Origin: Leptospira venezuelensis | Lineage (GTDB): Bacteria; Spirochaetota; Leptospiria; Leptospirales; Leptospiraceae | Reading direction: 5' to 3' | Length of the DNA: 64,000 nucleotides | NCBI RefSeq assembly: GCF_002150035.1 | Contig: NZ_NETS01000007.1 | Coordinates: 186,001 to 250,000, forward strand | Shown: positions 50,995 through 59,156 of the stretch, piece by piece | Numbering within the stretch: position 1 is the first letter of the stretch | Layout of the letters: every line of letters begins with the position of its first letter | The notes under the pieces: model-generated | The model's database searches: none | Told to the model about the DNA's origin: nothing | Seen by the model: the letters and a program-made list of their open reading frames with translations, nothing else | Translations under genes and position numbers: made by a program

Positions 50995-52637
50995 TATTTA
51001 GTCGGCCAAGGTTGGAGTTCCTTCAAATCGGCAACTTCTATCTTTCCGTCTTCTATCAAACCCTTTTCAGCGTCATGAATCCTATAGTTAATAGTAGATT
51101 TTCCTAATGGTTGACCTTCTATAAAGATACAACGTAGTTCTTCATCTTTGAATCCACATTGTGCTTGAACGGATCTCAGAAGTTGTTCACTATGCAAGTG
51201 ACCTTCTCCGAAGTTCCAGCCTACTACCATTCCTGCTACTAGTTCACCTTCTACCCATTCGTACTTTTCGAAGTTCTTTACTGCTTTTGGTACTAATTTC
51301 TGGAAAGCTTTTCCGTGTAAGTGCATGAGTCGGAATGCCATAACTTTACTCACTAAACCTACGGATACTTTTCTTTCGTAGAACATATCCAATTGGTCGT
51401 ACAACCATCCTGAGGTTTTAGTAAGTTTCTCTAATTTTTTATAACTATCTTCTTTGAACATCCATACGCTGACTGCCCAGTTTCCTGCGTAATATCTCAT
51501 TGCAAGTAAGAAGGATACCCAATCAGGTCTGATGTTTCCGATGATCGGAAGAGCTAAAGAGAACACGAATAAGAATGCTGCAACAGGTGCAGAATCTAAT
51601 TGGAATGGAGTGACGTTAGGGTTTGCTCCAAATAAGAAGAAGCCTGAATAGACTACTAAGAAGTTCCATTCTATTGGAACTCCCATTGGGAAGTTACTGG
51701 TGATATAACTATGTAGGAATACCATCATTCCGAGTCCTAAGTATAGCACTGTTTGCGAACCTGTCATGATCGCGGTGAATAGAACGATCGGAGTCCCCAT
51801 TTCCAACACGATCCCCATATTCGCTTTTGCTACTGCAGTAGAAGAAGGACGTAGATCTTCCGGATAATTTTTATACATTGCTTTTCTAAACCAAGCAAAT
51901 GGAGTGAAGGGGCTATTACTTGCCATCACACAAACTACACTTGGGAAGTGAGAGTTGAGTTTAGAAAACCCTGCAAATAACCAGATAGAAAGTTGAACTA
52001 TCATCGCACCTGCTATCCAATTCTGTGCGAATGCAAATACAACTATCGTTACCCAATAATGTTCTGCTCTTGCTGCAAGAAAAACAGTTTTATCTAATAT
52101 TCCAGCAATCACTAAACTGATGATGATCGGTAAAAATTGTTCGAAACCTGGAGCAGGGTGGATCAAACATAAAACGGAATAAACTAAAACAGAAGCGTAA
52201 GCTACGATTTCCAGAATCCCTCTTGTTTTTCCTCCGATGATTGGAGCTCCTTCGAATAAAGGCATTTTGGTAGTCTTAGGTCTTAAAAAATATAAGAACC
52301 CGCCAACAGGAGGGAAATATCTTCCGGTTAAAGGACCGCTTCCACATCCAAGTCCCAAAACTTCGAATAACAAACTCCATACAATTGCTTTTTGAAAAGC
52401 CACCGGAACAAACCACCAAGAGATGGTTCCCCATTCTCCGAGCCCTGGACTGAAAGAGCAGAAATAAATCCAGCCTGCGATGTATAATGCTATCTTTAAG
52501 ACGTAAACGATATATGCTCCGAGAGGGGAGCCATAACCTTGGACAGCCCAGGCTTGGCAAGACAAACGGGCCCGATCCGCGAACGACATTTTCGCCCAGG
52601 CTAAGGCGTCATAGGGGGGAGCTTTAGGAAGGAACAT
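50994..52637 (-). CDS. DUF3556 multi-pass membrane protein
   Basis: 547 residues. It starts FLPKAPPYDALAWAKMSFADRARLSCQAWAVQGYGSP, has about ten membrane helices up to residue 400, and ends in a soluble domain of about 130 residues. This fits the DUF3556 family, known mainly from mycobacteria and Leptospira and of unknown function. Conserved charged loops (NSPFTPFAWFRKAMYKNYPEDLRPS; NFPMGVPIEWNFLV) are reminiscent of lipid-modifying membrane enzymes, but no catalytic site can be named. First gene of the operon with an FAD oxidoreductase and a TetR regulator, so a membrane-lipid oxidation or desaturation function is a reasonable guess. Confidence 0.85.
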   Translation of the reverse strand: MFLPKAPPYDALAWAKMSFADRARLSCQAWAVQGYGSPLGAYIVYVLKIALYIAGWIYFCSFSPGLGEWGTISWWFVPVAFQKAIVWSLLFEVLGLGCGSGPLTGRYFPPVGGFLYFLRPKTTKMPLFEGAPIIGGKTRGILEIVAYASVLVYSVLCLIHPAPGFEQFLPIIISLVIAGILDKTVFLAARAEHYWVTIVVFAFAQNWIAGAMIVQLSIWLFAGFSKLNSHFPSVVCVMASNSPFTPFAWFRKAMYKNYPEDLRPSSTAVAKANMGIVLEMGTPIVLFTAIMTGSQTVLYLGLGMMVFLHSYITSNFPMGVPIEWNFLVVYSGFFLFGANPNVTPFQLDSAPVAAFLFVFSLALPIIGNIRPDWVSFLLAMRYYAGNWAVSVWMFKEDSYKKLEKLTKTSGWLYDQLDMFYERKVSVGLVSKVMAFRLMHLHGKAFQKLVPKAVKNFEKYEWVEGELVAGMVVGWNFGEGHLHSEQLLRSVQAQCGFKDEELRCIFIEGQPLGKSTINYRIHDAEKGLIEDGKIEVADLKELQPWPTK

Positions 52638-52669
52638 CTTTCTCTCCGTATTCTATATTTAGAGGGAGT

Positions 52670-52718
52670 GATATACGGGAGCCGAAAGAAATGTCAACAA
52701 AAAATGACTAATTGGTCA
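52670..52718 (-). promoter_or_regulatory. Promoter and TetR-type operator of the DUF3556 operon
   Basis: On the minus strand TTGACA (52697-52692), a 16-base spacer and TATATC (52675-52670). Directly upstream, at 52705-52718, lies TGACTAATTGGTCA, symmetric in 12 of 14 positions. Its size and closeness to the -35 box fit a repressor site, and the operon ends in a tetR-like gene. Confidence 0.65.
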
Positions 52719-54213
52719 CATTTGGAATGTGTTTTATAGCCAATTCTTCGTGGATACCGCAGTTTTCTAAGAAGAAATCGTCGTGAGAAATGACTAAAAC
52801 CGCCGCTTTGAATTCCCTAATCAGGTTTTCTAAAAACTCAATATTTCCCAGATCCAGATTATTTGTAGGTTCATCTAAGAGAAGAAGTTCGGGTTTTTCA
52901 GTGCTTAAGAGCCCTCTTGCCAATGCAGCCCTCAATCTTTCTCCGCCGCTGAGAGTATGTACTTTTTGAAAGACTGTATCCTTGAAAAAGAGAAATTTCG
53001 CTAATCCACTCCGGATCTCACTTTCTTCTAAGGTAGAAACATCCCTCACATTTTCATAGATAGATTTAGAATCATCCAGTTGGCTACATCTTTGGTCAAT
53101 ATACAGAGTACTTAGTTTTCCTAATATAATTGATCCTTTCGTTTCGAAGGCGGAGCCGAGTAATGCTTGTAATAAAGTAGATTTTCCGGATCCGTTCCCT
53201 CCTTTGATTGCAATTCGTACATTTCCTTTCCAAGAGAAGTTTAAATCTTTCTCATAGATCCAATCTTGGAATCGGATATTGAAATCATTCGCTTCTGCCA
53301 CTAATTTTTGGGAAGGTATCTCCTTTCCGGAAAGATTTGCATACATGATTGGATCTATTTTCAATCGATCCATCGCTTCATATACTTCTAAGATCTTTTC
53401 ATTTGCTTTTTCTAAACTGGATGTATTCAATTTTCCAGAAGTGGCTTGTGCATTTCTTTTCCTGGCTCCTAATAATATTTTAGGTGTTCCTCCTTTTGAG
53501 GCGGACTTTGCTCCCTTACGATTCCTTTTTTCCTGTCTTTCTAGATTTTCTATTCTTTCTGCTTGAGCTGCGTCTCTATCTCTTCTTGCTTTTTCTAAGG
53601 CGGCTATTGAATTGTTTCGTTCTATTTCCTTGGTTTCTTCGTAGGAACGCCAACCACCGCCGTATTTATTTAATCCTAGATTCGATAATTCTAAAATAGT
53701 TTCGCAGAGTTTTAAGCATTCTCTATCATGAGAAATGAGTAAATACCCGTATTCATATTCTTTTAGGAATCGGATCAAAACTTTTTTTGCATCTTGATCC
53801 AGATCGTTTGTAGGCTCGTCCAAGATTAAAAATTGGTCCTCCAACTTCTCAGCGAGTCGGACTCTCATCCATTCTCCTCCGCTCAGTTGGTTGCAAGAAT
53901 TTTTTCGATCGATTCCAGTCAGAAGTTTTTCTCCCAAGGGAGACCAGGAATAATTCTGTAGATATTCTTCTACAGTGATCTGTTCCGATTTCTCTCTTTG
54001 AGGAATATAAGAGATCGCGGAATTTCTGGAAATTTTTCCTTTACTAACTTCTATCTCCCCAACGAGCAATTTAGCTAGGTATGTCTTTCCGATACCATTT
54101 GGGCCCACGAGAGCGGTATGTTCTTGTCCAAGAGAAAAATGTAGATTTTGAAATAAGATACGTCCGTCCGAAAATTCGAAAGATACGTCATTTGCGACGA
54201 TACATGATTGCAT
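52708..54213 (-). CDS. ABC-F subfamily ATPase
   Basis: 501 residues with two ABC domains and no membrane segments. Domain 1: Walker A GPNGIGKT, signature LSGGEWMR, Walker B FLILDEPTNDLD. A charged linker (about 200-270) corresponds to the P-site tRNA-interacting region. Domain 2: GGNGSGKST, LSGGERLRAALARG, LLLDEPTNNLDL and a switch ISHDDFF. ABC-F proteins act on ribosomes as translation factors (EttA, Uup) or antibiotic-resistance factors. The short length and divergent linker do not fit a specific subclass. AAGGG lies 6 bases before the ATG, directly behind a GC-rich hairpin. The last 11 bases overlap the operator of the next operon. Confidence 0.9.
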   Translation of the reverse strand: MQSCIVANDVSFEFSDGRILFQNLHFSLGQEHTALVGPNGIGKTYLAKLLVGEIEVSKGKISRNSAISYIPQREKSEQITVEEYLQNYSWSPLGEKLLTGIDRKNSCNQLSGGEWMRVRLAEKLEDQFLILDEPTNDLDQDAKKVLIRFLKEYEYGYLLISHDRECLKLCETILELSNLGLNKYGGGWRSYEETKEIERNNSIAALEKARRDRDAAQAERIENLERQEKRNRKGAKSASKGGTPKILLGARKRNAQATSGKLNTSSLEKANEKILEVYEAMDRLKIDPIMYANLSGKEIPSQKLVAEANDFNIRFQDWIYEKDLNFSWKGNVRIAIKGGNGSGKSTLLQALLGSAFETKGSIILGKLSTLYIDQRCSQLDDSKSIYENVRDVSTLEESEIRSGLAKFLFFKDTVFQKVHTLSGGERLRAALARGLLSTEKPELLLLDEPTNNLDLGNIEFLENLIREFKAAVLVISHDDFFLENCGIHEELAIKHIPNVTN

Positions 54214-54224
54214 AACAAACCCTT

Positions 54225-54240
54225 TGCGCGATCACGCGCA
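54225..54240. promoter_or_regulatory. GC-rich hairpin just upstream of the ABC-F ribosome site
   Basis: TGCGCG (54225-54230), loop ATCA, CGCGCA (54235-54240). On the minus strand it ends immediately before AAGGG and the ATG at 54213. A stable stem so close to the ribosome site could control translation, as leaders of several ABC-F resistance genes do. No leader peptide was identified. Confidence 0.4.
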
Positions 54241-54393
54241 GATTATAGAAAATAGATTTGGGTGGGTTTGTTTAGGATGCCATAAGACTCCGGTTGCCCA
54301 GAGGATTATTAGACTAAGGAAGAAGCATTAAAATTGCAAGAAATTATAAAATGCGTTATCTGGGCTAGGTCTTTAAAAATAGGGATAGTTATT

Positions 54394-54487
54394 GGCGACC
54401 CCTCGCTTTCGCTCGGACCGCGCTGCTACGGGCTCGGGCAGTCGCCCTCGTCACTTCGTGACTAAAGCCCTTCGCATCGCTGTCGCA
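54394..54487. repeat. GC-rich intergenic element with hairpins
   Basis: A GC-rich patch in AT-rich DNA, with TCGC-TTT-CGCTCGGA, GTCAC-TTC-GTGAC and outer GGCGAC/GTCGCC arms (54393-54398 against 54440-54445). There is no coding frame. In composition it resembles the patch at 32214-32330. It lies directly before the vapBC pair. The rest of 54241-54553 is AT-rich with no recognisable gene. Confidence 0.4.
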
Positions 54488-54494
54488 TAGTTTT

Positions 54495-54553
54495 CGAAAA
54501 TATTTTCGTTAGAAGATCTTGACACTGTTAAAAATATATATTTTAGTATATAT
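54495..54553 (+). promoter_or_regulatory. Promoter/operator region of vapBC
   Basis: CGAAAATATTTTCG (54495-54508) is a perfect 14-bp palindrome. TTGACA lies at 54519-54524. A second inverted repeat, ATATATA (54534-54540), 6 bases, TATATAT (54547-54553), abuts the ATG and could be bound by VapB. The -10 box is unclear (TATTTT or TAGTAT). No ribosome site precedes the ATG, so the message may be leaderless. Confidence 0.5.
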
Positions 54554-54784
54554 ATGAATCGGGCCAAAATATTTAAAAATGGGGACAGCCAGGCAGTTCG
54601 TCTTCCCAAAGAATTTAGATTTAAAGGAAAAGAAGTCTATATCCATAGGGAAGGAGAAATCGTAGTATTGACTCCTATAGAGGATGCTGTTGATAGACTT
54701 TGGAATACTCTAAATGAATTTTCCGATGACTTCAAAATAGAAAGGGATCAGCCTAAAGATTACGATAGGCGCGATCCTATATGA
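54554..54784 (+). CDS. vapB: VapB-type antitoxin (AbrB/SpoVT fold)
   Basis: 76 residues. The N-terminal swapped-hairpin DNA-binding domain is complete: AKIFKNGDSQAVRLPKEFRFKGKEVYIHREGEIVVLTP. The C-terminal part (LWNTLNEFSDDFKIERDQPKDYDRRDPI) is the usual toxin-binding tail, with acidic and aromatic residues that plug the PIN active site. The stop overlaps the toxin ATG by 4 bases (ATGA). It should repress its own promoter through the AT-rich inverted repeat directly upstream. Confidence 0.92.
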   Translation: MNRAKIFKNGDSQAVRLPKEFRFKGKEVYIHREGEIVVLTPIEDAVDRLWNTLNEFSDDFKIERDQPKDYDRRDPI

Positions 54785-55182
54785 ATAAGTATCTTTTAGA
54801 TACGAACATTTGCATTTATATCATAAACCGAAGACCTGATTCAGTTTATAAGAAATTTAAGAAAGTAGCTTTAGAGAATATCTATATCTCTTCCATTACT
54901 GAATTTGAATTATACTTTGGAATTGAAAAGAGCCTTCATAAAGAGAAGAATAGAAGAGCTTTAGCCGATTTTATCGGGTATTTGAATATCTTACCATTTG
55001 ATAGCAATTCATCAGCAATCGCTGCTAAATTACGTTTCAGTTTAGAGAAATCGGGGAAATCGATAGGTCCTTTTGATCTATTAATAGCGTCTCAAGCGGT
55101 TTCTAATGATCATATCCTTGTTACTAATAATGAAAAAGAATTCAAAAGGATTAAAGAGCTAAAATTAGAGAATTGGCTATAA
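54781..55182 (+). CDS. vapC: VapC toxin, PIN-domain ribonuclease
   Basis: 133 residues. The PIN acidic residues are in place: Asp7 in YLLDTNICIYII, Glu in ITEFELYFGIEKS, Asp in GPFDLLIASQAV and the Asn-rich end LVTNNEKEFKRI. VapC toxins cut tRNA (initiator tRNA in several species) or rRNA and stop translation when VapB is degraded. The pair is complete and probably active. A tRNA-Arg gene lies 33 bases downstream on the other strand, a common place for accessory genes to settle. Confidence 0.93.
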   Translation: MNKYLLDTNICIYIINRRPDSVYKKFKKVALENIYISSITEFELYFGIEKSLHKEKNRRALADFIGYLNILPFDSNSSAIAAKLRFSLEKSGKSIGPFDLLIASQAVSNDHILVTNNEKEFKRIKELKLENWL

Positions 55183-55215
55183 TGCACTTGGCGGGACTCG
55201 CCGTTACGCAATCTC

Positions 55216-55287
<72 letters not shown>

Positions 55288-55424
55288 TTATGTTGGTGAG
55301 TTTTTGAGAATTGCCCGTGCAGTCAATCTGATTCCTGGAGCTTGGATTTTACGTAAATGTCAGTAAAGTTTCAGAGGTTTTTGGCTTACATATTCTATCT
55401 CTTATTCAACTTGCCCTTAGGCGG

Positions 55425-56873
55425 TTGTATTTGTTTTCTCTTCGGCATTTTTTTATAGCCTGCATCTTGGTGCCTGTTTCGATTTTTTCGGAAGGGGAGA
55501 AGGTTGCAATCGACCTAAACGAATCCAAACGTCTCTCCAAACAAGAGTTGGAAGAAAAAAGAAGCGGTTGGTATGCAACTGGTCTTCCTGTTTTTTCAGA
55601 AGATCCGGTAAGAGGACAGGGTTACGGTGCCAGAGGATTTTTATATCAAAATGGAAATCGTTCTGATCCTTATTTTGAATTCCAACCTTACAAATATAGA
55701 TTCGGTGCTCAAGCTTACAAGACCACGAAAGGTGCAGACTATTATGAATTCACTTTTGATAGTCCCTTTCTTTTTGATACCGCTTATCGATTAAAGACGA
55801 GTGTTTCTTATAGTACAAACAAGAACTCTCAATACTTCGGGATCGGGACTGATACCTTACGCGAAATCCAATATAGAGATAGGAATCAGCCTACGGGTGA
55901 ACTAAAAAATGGCGGTAACTTTTCTGATCTTGAAGATGCACTTTCGTATCGCAGACCTTCTTCTCCTGGATCTGTTTATCCATATGAAAGCAATCGTTTA
56001 TATAATACTTACGAATTTCGTTCCACGACTGCTACATTCTCAGTGGATAAAACTTTTTGGGGTGCTTTTCGTTGGATTGTTGCTCCTGAGTTTTCTCAGA
56101 ATGTGATCCGTACTTATGATTATCCGAATGGAAGAATTGCAACGAATGGAGATTATTATTCTGTCGCTAGAGATCCTACTACTGGCTGGGGTTCATCTTA
56201 TCCGAACGGAATATCAAAACTAACCAAAGACTACCAAGCAGGTCTTATCAATGGTTATCATGGTGGAAATGTAAATTATATCCACATCGGCCTTGCTTAT
56301 GATACAAGAGATTTTGAACCTGATCCGGATTCTGGTGTTTTATTAGAGATGAATTATTCTTCTTCTTCTAAACGTGCCGGTTCAGATTTCGAGTTTGAGA
56401 AGTTTTTTACCCAAGGTAAATTTTTCTATATGCCTTTTCCAAAACTTTTCGAAGAACTTGTAGTCGCGGGAAGAGCAGGACTTCATTATTCTAAAGGAGA
56501 AGTTCCTTTTTCAGAATATCGTTATATGTGGTCCATTGACGGACCGATTAACGGACTAGGTGGTTTACAAACTCTTAGAGGTTATAGACAGGAAAGATTT
56601 ATCGCTCCGATGATCGGTTTTGGAAATTTAGAGATCCGTTGGAGATTTGGTACATTCAAATTTTGGGACCAGTTGATCACTTTGAGTTTAGTTCCATTTT
56701 ATGATTTTGGGAGAGTTTGGAATGGATATCATGATATCAGCACCCAAGGTTATAAATTTTCTTATGGGACAGGTTTAAGGATTATCTGGAATCAGGCCAC
56801 AGTGATACTGATCGATTATGCTAAGTCCAGAGAAGATTCTCAGTTATTCATCGACATAGGCCAGATTTTCTAG
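55425..56873 (+). CDS. Omp85-superfamily outer-membrane barrel protein (no POTRA domains)
   Basis: 482 residues. Start by TTG (the only reasonable in-frame start) with a signal peptide (FFIACILVPVSIFSEG). The sequence is a 16-strand-type barrel that ends in SREDSQLFIDIGQIF with terminal Phe. The Omp85 L6 hallmark appears as GGLQTLRGYRQERF near residues 377-390 (R-G-Y motif). GLAYDTRDFEPDPDSGVLLEMNY is the family's first-half strand motif. BamA and TamA carry POTRA domains, which are absent here; compare the short Omp85 proteins of unknown function. A role in protein or lipid handling at the outer membrane is possible. Confidence 0.82.
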   Translation: MYLFSLRHFFIACILVPVSIFSEGEKVAIDLNESKRLSKQELEEKRSGWYATGLPVFSEDPVRGQGYGARGFLYQNGNRSDPYFEFQPYKYRFGAQAYKTTKGADYYEFTFDSPFLFDTAYRLKTSVSYSTNKNSQYFGIGTDTLREIQYRDRNQPTGELKNGGNFSDLEDALSYRRPSSPGSVYPYESNRLYNTYEFRSTTATFSVDKTFWGAFRWIVAPEFSQNVIRTYDYPNGRIATNGDYYSVARDPTTGWGSSYPNGISKLTKDYQAGLINGYHGGNVNYIHIGLAYDTRDFEPDPDSGVLLEMNYSSSSKRAGSDFEFEKFFTQGKFFYMPFPKLFEELVVAGRAGLHYSKGEVPFSEYRYMWSIDGPINGLGGLQTLRGYRQERFIAPMIGFGNLEIRWRFGTFKFWDQLITLSLVPFYDFGRVWNGYHDISTQGYKFSYGTGLRIIWNQATVILIDYAKSREDSQLFIDIGQIF

Positions 56874-56982
56874 GAATTTTAGAATATAGAAATTTGCTGT
56901 TCAGGATTTGTATCTTGTAAACACTTGAGTTCGGCCGGACCAAAAACAAAAATCGGCCTTAGAACAACCAAAGAGAGTCAAG

Positions 56983-57327
56983 ATGAAGATCCAATTACTT
57001 GTCGGACTAATTTCAATTCTGTCCCTGTTTCCATTTGCACTTTCTTCCTTCTCCGCAGAAGAAGAAACAAAACTGATCGAAAAGGCATTAGTGGAAACCT
57101 TATCCACCCAAGAACAAAAAGATGCACTTCAAAAATACCTGACCAATCTTTCTAAGAAGAAAAGAAATGAGGCGACTCACCTGAGAGAGCTTGCTTCTAC
57201 GGAGCCAAAACATCATTCTTCCCAGGCTCGTAAGAAGAAGTTAGTGGAATTGGCTGCACAACTGGACAAGGAAGCTTCTATCCATGAAGAGACCTTAAAA
57301 ACTCTGCAACAATCTTCGGTTCAATAA
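56983..57327 (+). CDS. Small secreted helical protein
   Basis: 114 residues with a signal peptide (LLVGLISILSLFPFALSSFSA). The rest is one long charged helical region (ETKLIEKALVETLSTQEQKDALQKYLTNLSKKKRNEATHLRELAS, LVELAAQLDKEASIHEETLKTLQQ), likely a periplasmic coiled coil. No family is recognised. It lies after the Omp85-like gene and could be its periplasmic partner or a chaperone-like protein (inference). Its last 7 bases overlap the convergent tmk gene. Confidence 0.7.
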   Translation: MKIQLLVGLISILSLFPFALSSFSAEEETKLIEKALVETLSTQEQKDALQKYLTNLSKKKRNEATHLRELASTEPKHHSSQARKKKLVELAAQLDKEASIHEETLKTLQQSSVQ

Positions 57328-57914
57328 GAGATTTTTTCGGTTACTAGTTTTAATAATTCTTCCGTTGGTAATTTTGCATCCAATCGGATCGTATTCTCCG
57401 GAAGAATTTCTTCATAAGCTTTTTTGATCTTAGTCAAAGCGCTGATCGTTTCGAATCTATCCTTAGTGGTATCCCTTCCTTTTAATCTCGCTAAAGCTTC
57501 TTCTGGATCAATTTCCAAATAAAAAACTTTTTCGGGTTCGGGAAATCCTCTGTCTAAATTCTTTTTCAGGATCTCTTTTGCGGAAAAAAAATCACCCGAC
57601 TGATAAGCCGCAGTGGAATACATATATCGATCCAGTAACACGATCTTTTTTTGGGCGATAGAAGGTAGAATATTCCGACTCAGCGAAACTTCTCTGTCTT
57701 CTAAAAATGCTTCGATCTGTTTTTCAGGAGAAAGTTCAATTTCTCCGCTTAAAAATTTTCTAAGATAAATCCCGGATTCGTACCGAGTTGGTTCCGCAAA
57801 ACAAATTGCTGGAACATGTTTGGAGGTGAGAAGGTCTAAAACTCGGACGGAAAGGGTACTTTTTCCACTTCCGTCTAAACCTTCAAAAACGTAAAATCCA
57901 GGTATTTGTGCCAT
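57321..57914 (-). CDS. tmk: Thymidylate kinase
   Basis: 197 residues from the ATG at 57914; 20 further residues upstream are in frame but do not look like family sequence. P-loop FEGLDGSGKST near the N-terminus, the DR motif LLDRYMYSTAAYQ, and the lid RLKGRDTTKDRFE. FAEPTRYESGIYLRKFLSG is the substrate-side segment. It converts dTMP to dTDP with ATP, an essential step of DNA synthesis. The start has only a weak ribosome site. It diverges from the HtrA gene with 93 bases between the chosen starts. Confidence 0.92.
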   Translation of the reverse strand: MAQIPGFYVFEGLDGSGKSTLSVRVLDLLTSKHVPAICFAEPTRYESGIYLRKFLSGEIELSPEKQIEAFLEDREVSLSRNILPSIAQKKIVLLDRYMYSTAAYQSGDFFSAKEILKKNLDRGFPEPEKVFYLEIDPEEALARLKGRDTTKDRFETISALTKIKKAYEEILPENTIRLDAKLPTEELLKLVTEKISY

Positions 57915-58007
57915 GTCTTTGAATTGGAAAGCCACTTGACATGAGTGGTTTTGCTTCGAATGCTGAAAGCTCATCTACCGGAATCCCATTCCCGAGGGCA
58001 GGAATCC

Positions 58008-59147
58008 ATGAAAAAAACCGACAGATTCAAAAATTTCCTGGTGATAGGCATATCCGTAATGGCCGGAGTGATCCTTTCTCCAATCGTGTATTGCGGAACA
58101 GGCAACGATAGTGCATTATTTTTAAATGCAAAATCGGATAGAGAACCGAGTGCGTCCGCGAAAGCTGCAATCTCCATTCAGAAAGCTTTCGAAGAAGTTT
58201 ACGAAAATGTTTCTCCAAGTGTTGTACTCATCGCAACGGAAGGGACAGTAAACGTTCCTCAATACAACGATCCATTCCAGGAATTTTTTTACGGTCCACA
58301 AGGACGCGTAAGGAACCAGAAAAGAAAAGTGAGCGGCCTAGGCTCTGGTTTTATCCTCAATAAAGAAGGATATATTCTCACTAACGATCACGTGGTTCGT
58401 AATTTCGATAAATTTAAAGTAGTTTTTAAGAATGTAAAAGAGCCCGTCTCAGCTAAGCTGATTGGAACTGACCCAATGATAGACGTTGCACTTCTAAAGG
58501 TAGAAGCAAACCAAGATCTACAACCGATCGAGATCGGTGATTCTTCCGCGGTAAAAGTGGGGGATTGGGCAATCGCAATCGGCGCTCCGTTCGGTTTGGA
58601 ACAATCCATGACTGTTGGTGTGATCTCCAAAGTGGGAAGAGGTGGTATCGATAATTCTGGGGTTCACTATATCCAGACAGATGCTGCAATCAACCAAGGA
58701 AACTCTGGAGGACCACTTCTGGATATCAACGGAAGAGTGGTAGGTATCAACCGGATGATCGTATCCCCTAGTGGTGGATCTATCGGCTTAGGATTTGCGA
58801 TTCCTATCAACGAAGCTAAGGCAATCGTAGAAGAATTAAAATCGGGCGGAAAAGTCAAACGTGCAAGACTCGGAGTCGCGTTAGATGATCTTACTGAAGA
58901 AACCGCAAAAGAACTCAAACTTTCCGGACCGGAAGGTGCATTCGTTCGCCAGGTCCAGAACGGTAGCGCTGCCGCAGAAGCAGGCATAGACGTAGAGGAC
59001 GTAATCCTGGAAATAGACGGAGCTAAGATCAAGAACGCAAATGATGTGGTTTCTAAGATCAGAGCCTCTAAAGTGGGACAACGTGTTTCTATAGTTGTAT
59101 TTAGAAAAGGCCAGATCTTAAAAATTTCTGTTAAGCTGGCGGAGTGA
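58008..59147 (+). CDS. HtrA/DegP-type periplasmic serine protease, one PDZ domain
   Basis: 379 residues from the ATG at 58008, chosen because AGGA lies 6 bases upstream and the signal/membrane anchor begins here (FLVIGISVMAGVILSPIVYC). A trypsin-like domain carries His128 (TNDHVV), Asp159 (MIDVALLKV) and Ser233 (INQGNSGGP). One PDZ domain follows at about 285-375 (ARLGVALDDL, GAFVRQVQNGSAAAEAGIDVEDVILEIDG), so it is DegS-like in layout rather than DegP, which has two. It probably degrades or senses misfolded envelope proteins. ruvB follows 9 bases later, in the same direction. Confidence 0.92.
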   Translation: MKKTDRFKNFLVIGISVMAGVILSPIVYCGTGNDSALFLNAKSDREPSASAKAAISIQKAFEEVYENVSPSVVLIATEGTVNVPQYNDPFQEFFYGPQGRVRNQKRKVSGLGSGFILNKEGYILTNDHVVRNFDKFKVVFKNVKEPVSAKLIGTDPMIDVALLKVEANQDLQPIEIGDSSAVKVGDWAIAIGAPFGLEQSMTVGVISKVGRGGIDNSGVHYIQTDAAINQGNSGGPLLDINGRVVGINRMIVSPSGGSIGLGFAIPINEAKAIVEELKSGGKVKRARLGVALDDLTEETAKELKLSGPEGAFVRQVQNGSAAAEAGIDVEDVILEIDGAKIKNANDVVSKIRASKVGQRVSIVVFRKGQILKISVKLAE

Positions 59148-59156
59148 TTAAATCTT

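Noticed and set aside
54394..54553. CRISPR array or att site near tRNA-Arg
   Set aside because: No regular repeats, spacers, integrase or duplicated tRNA end could be found.
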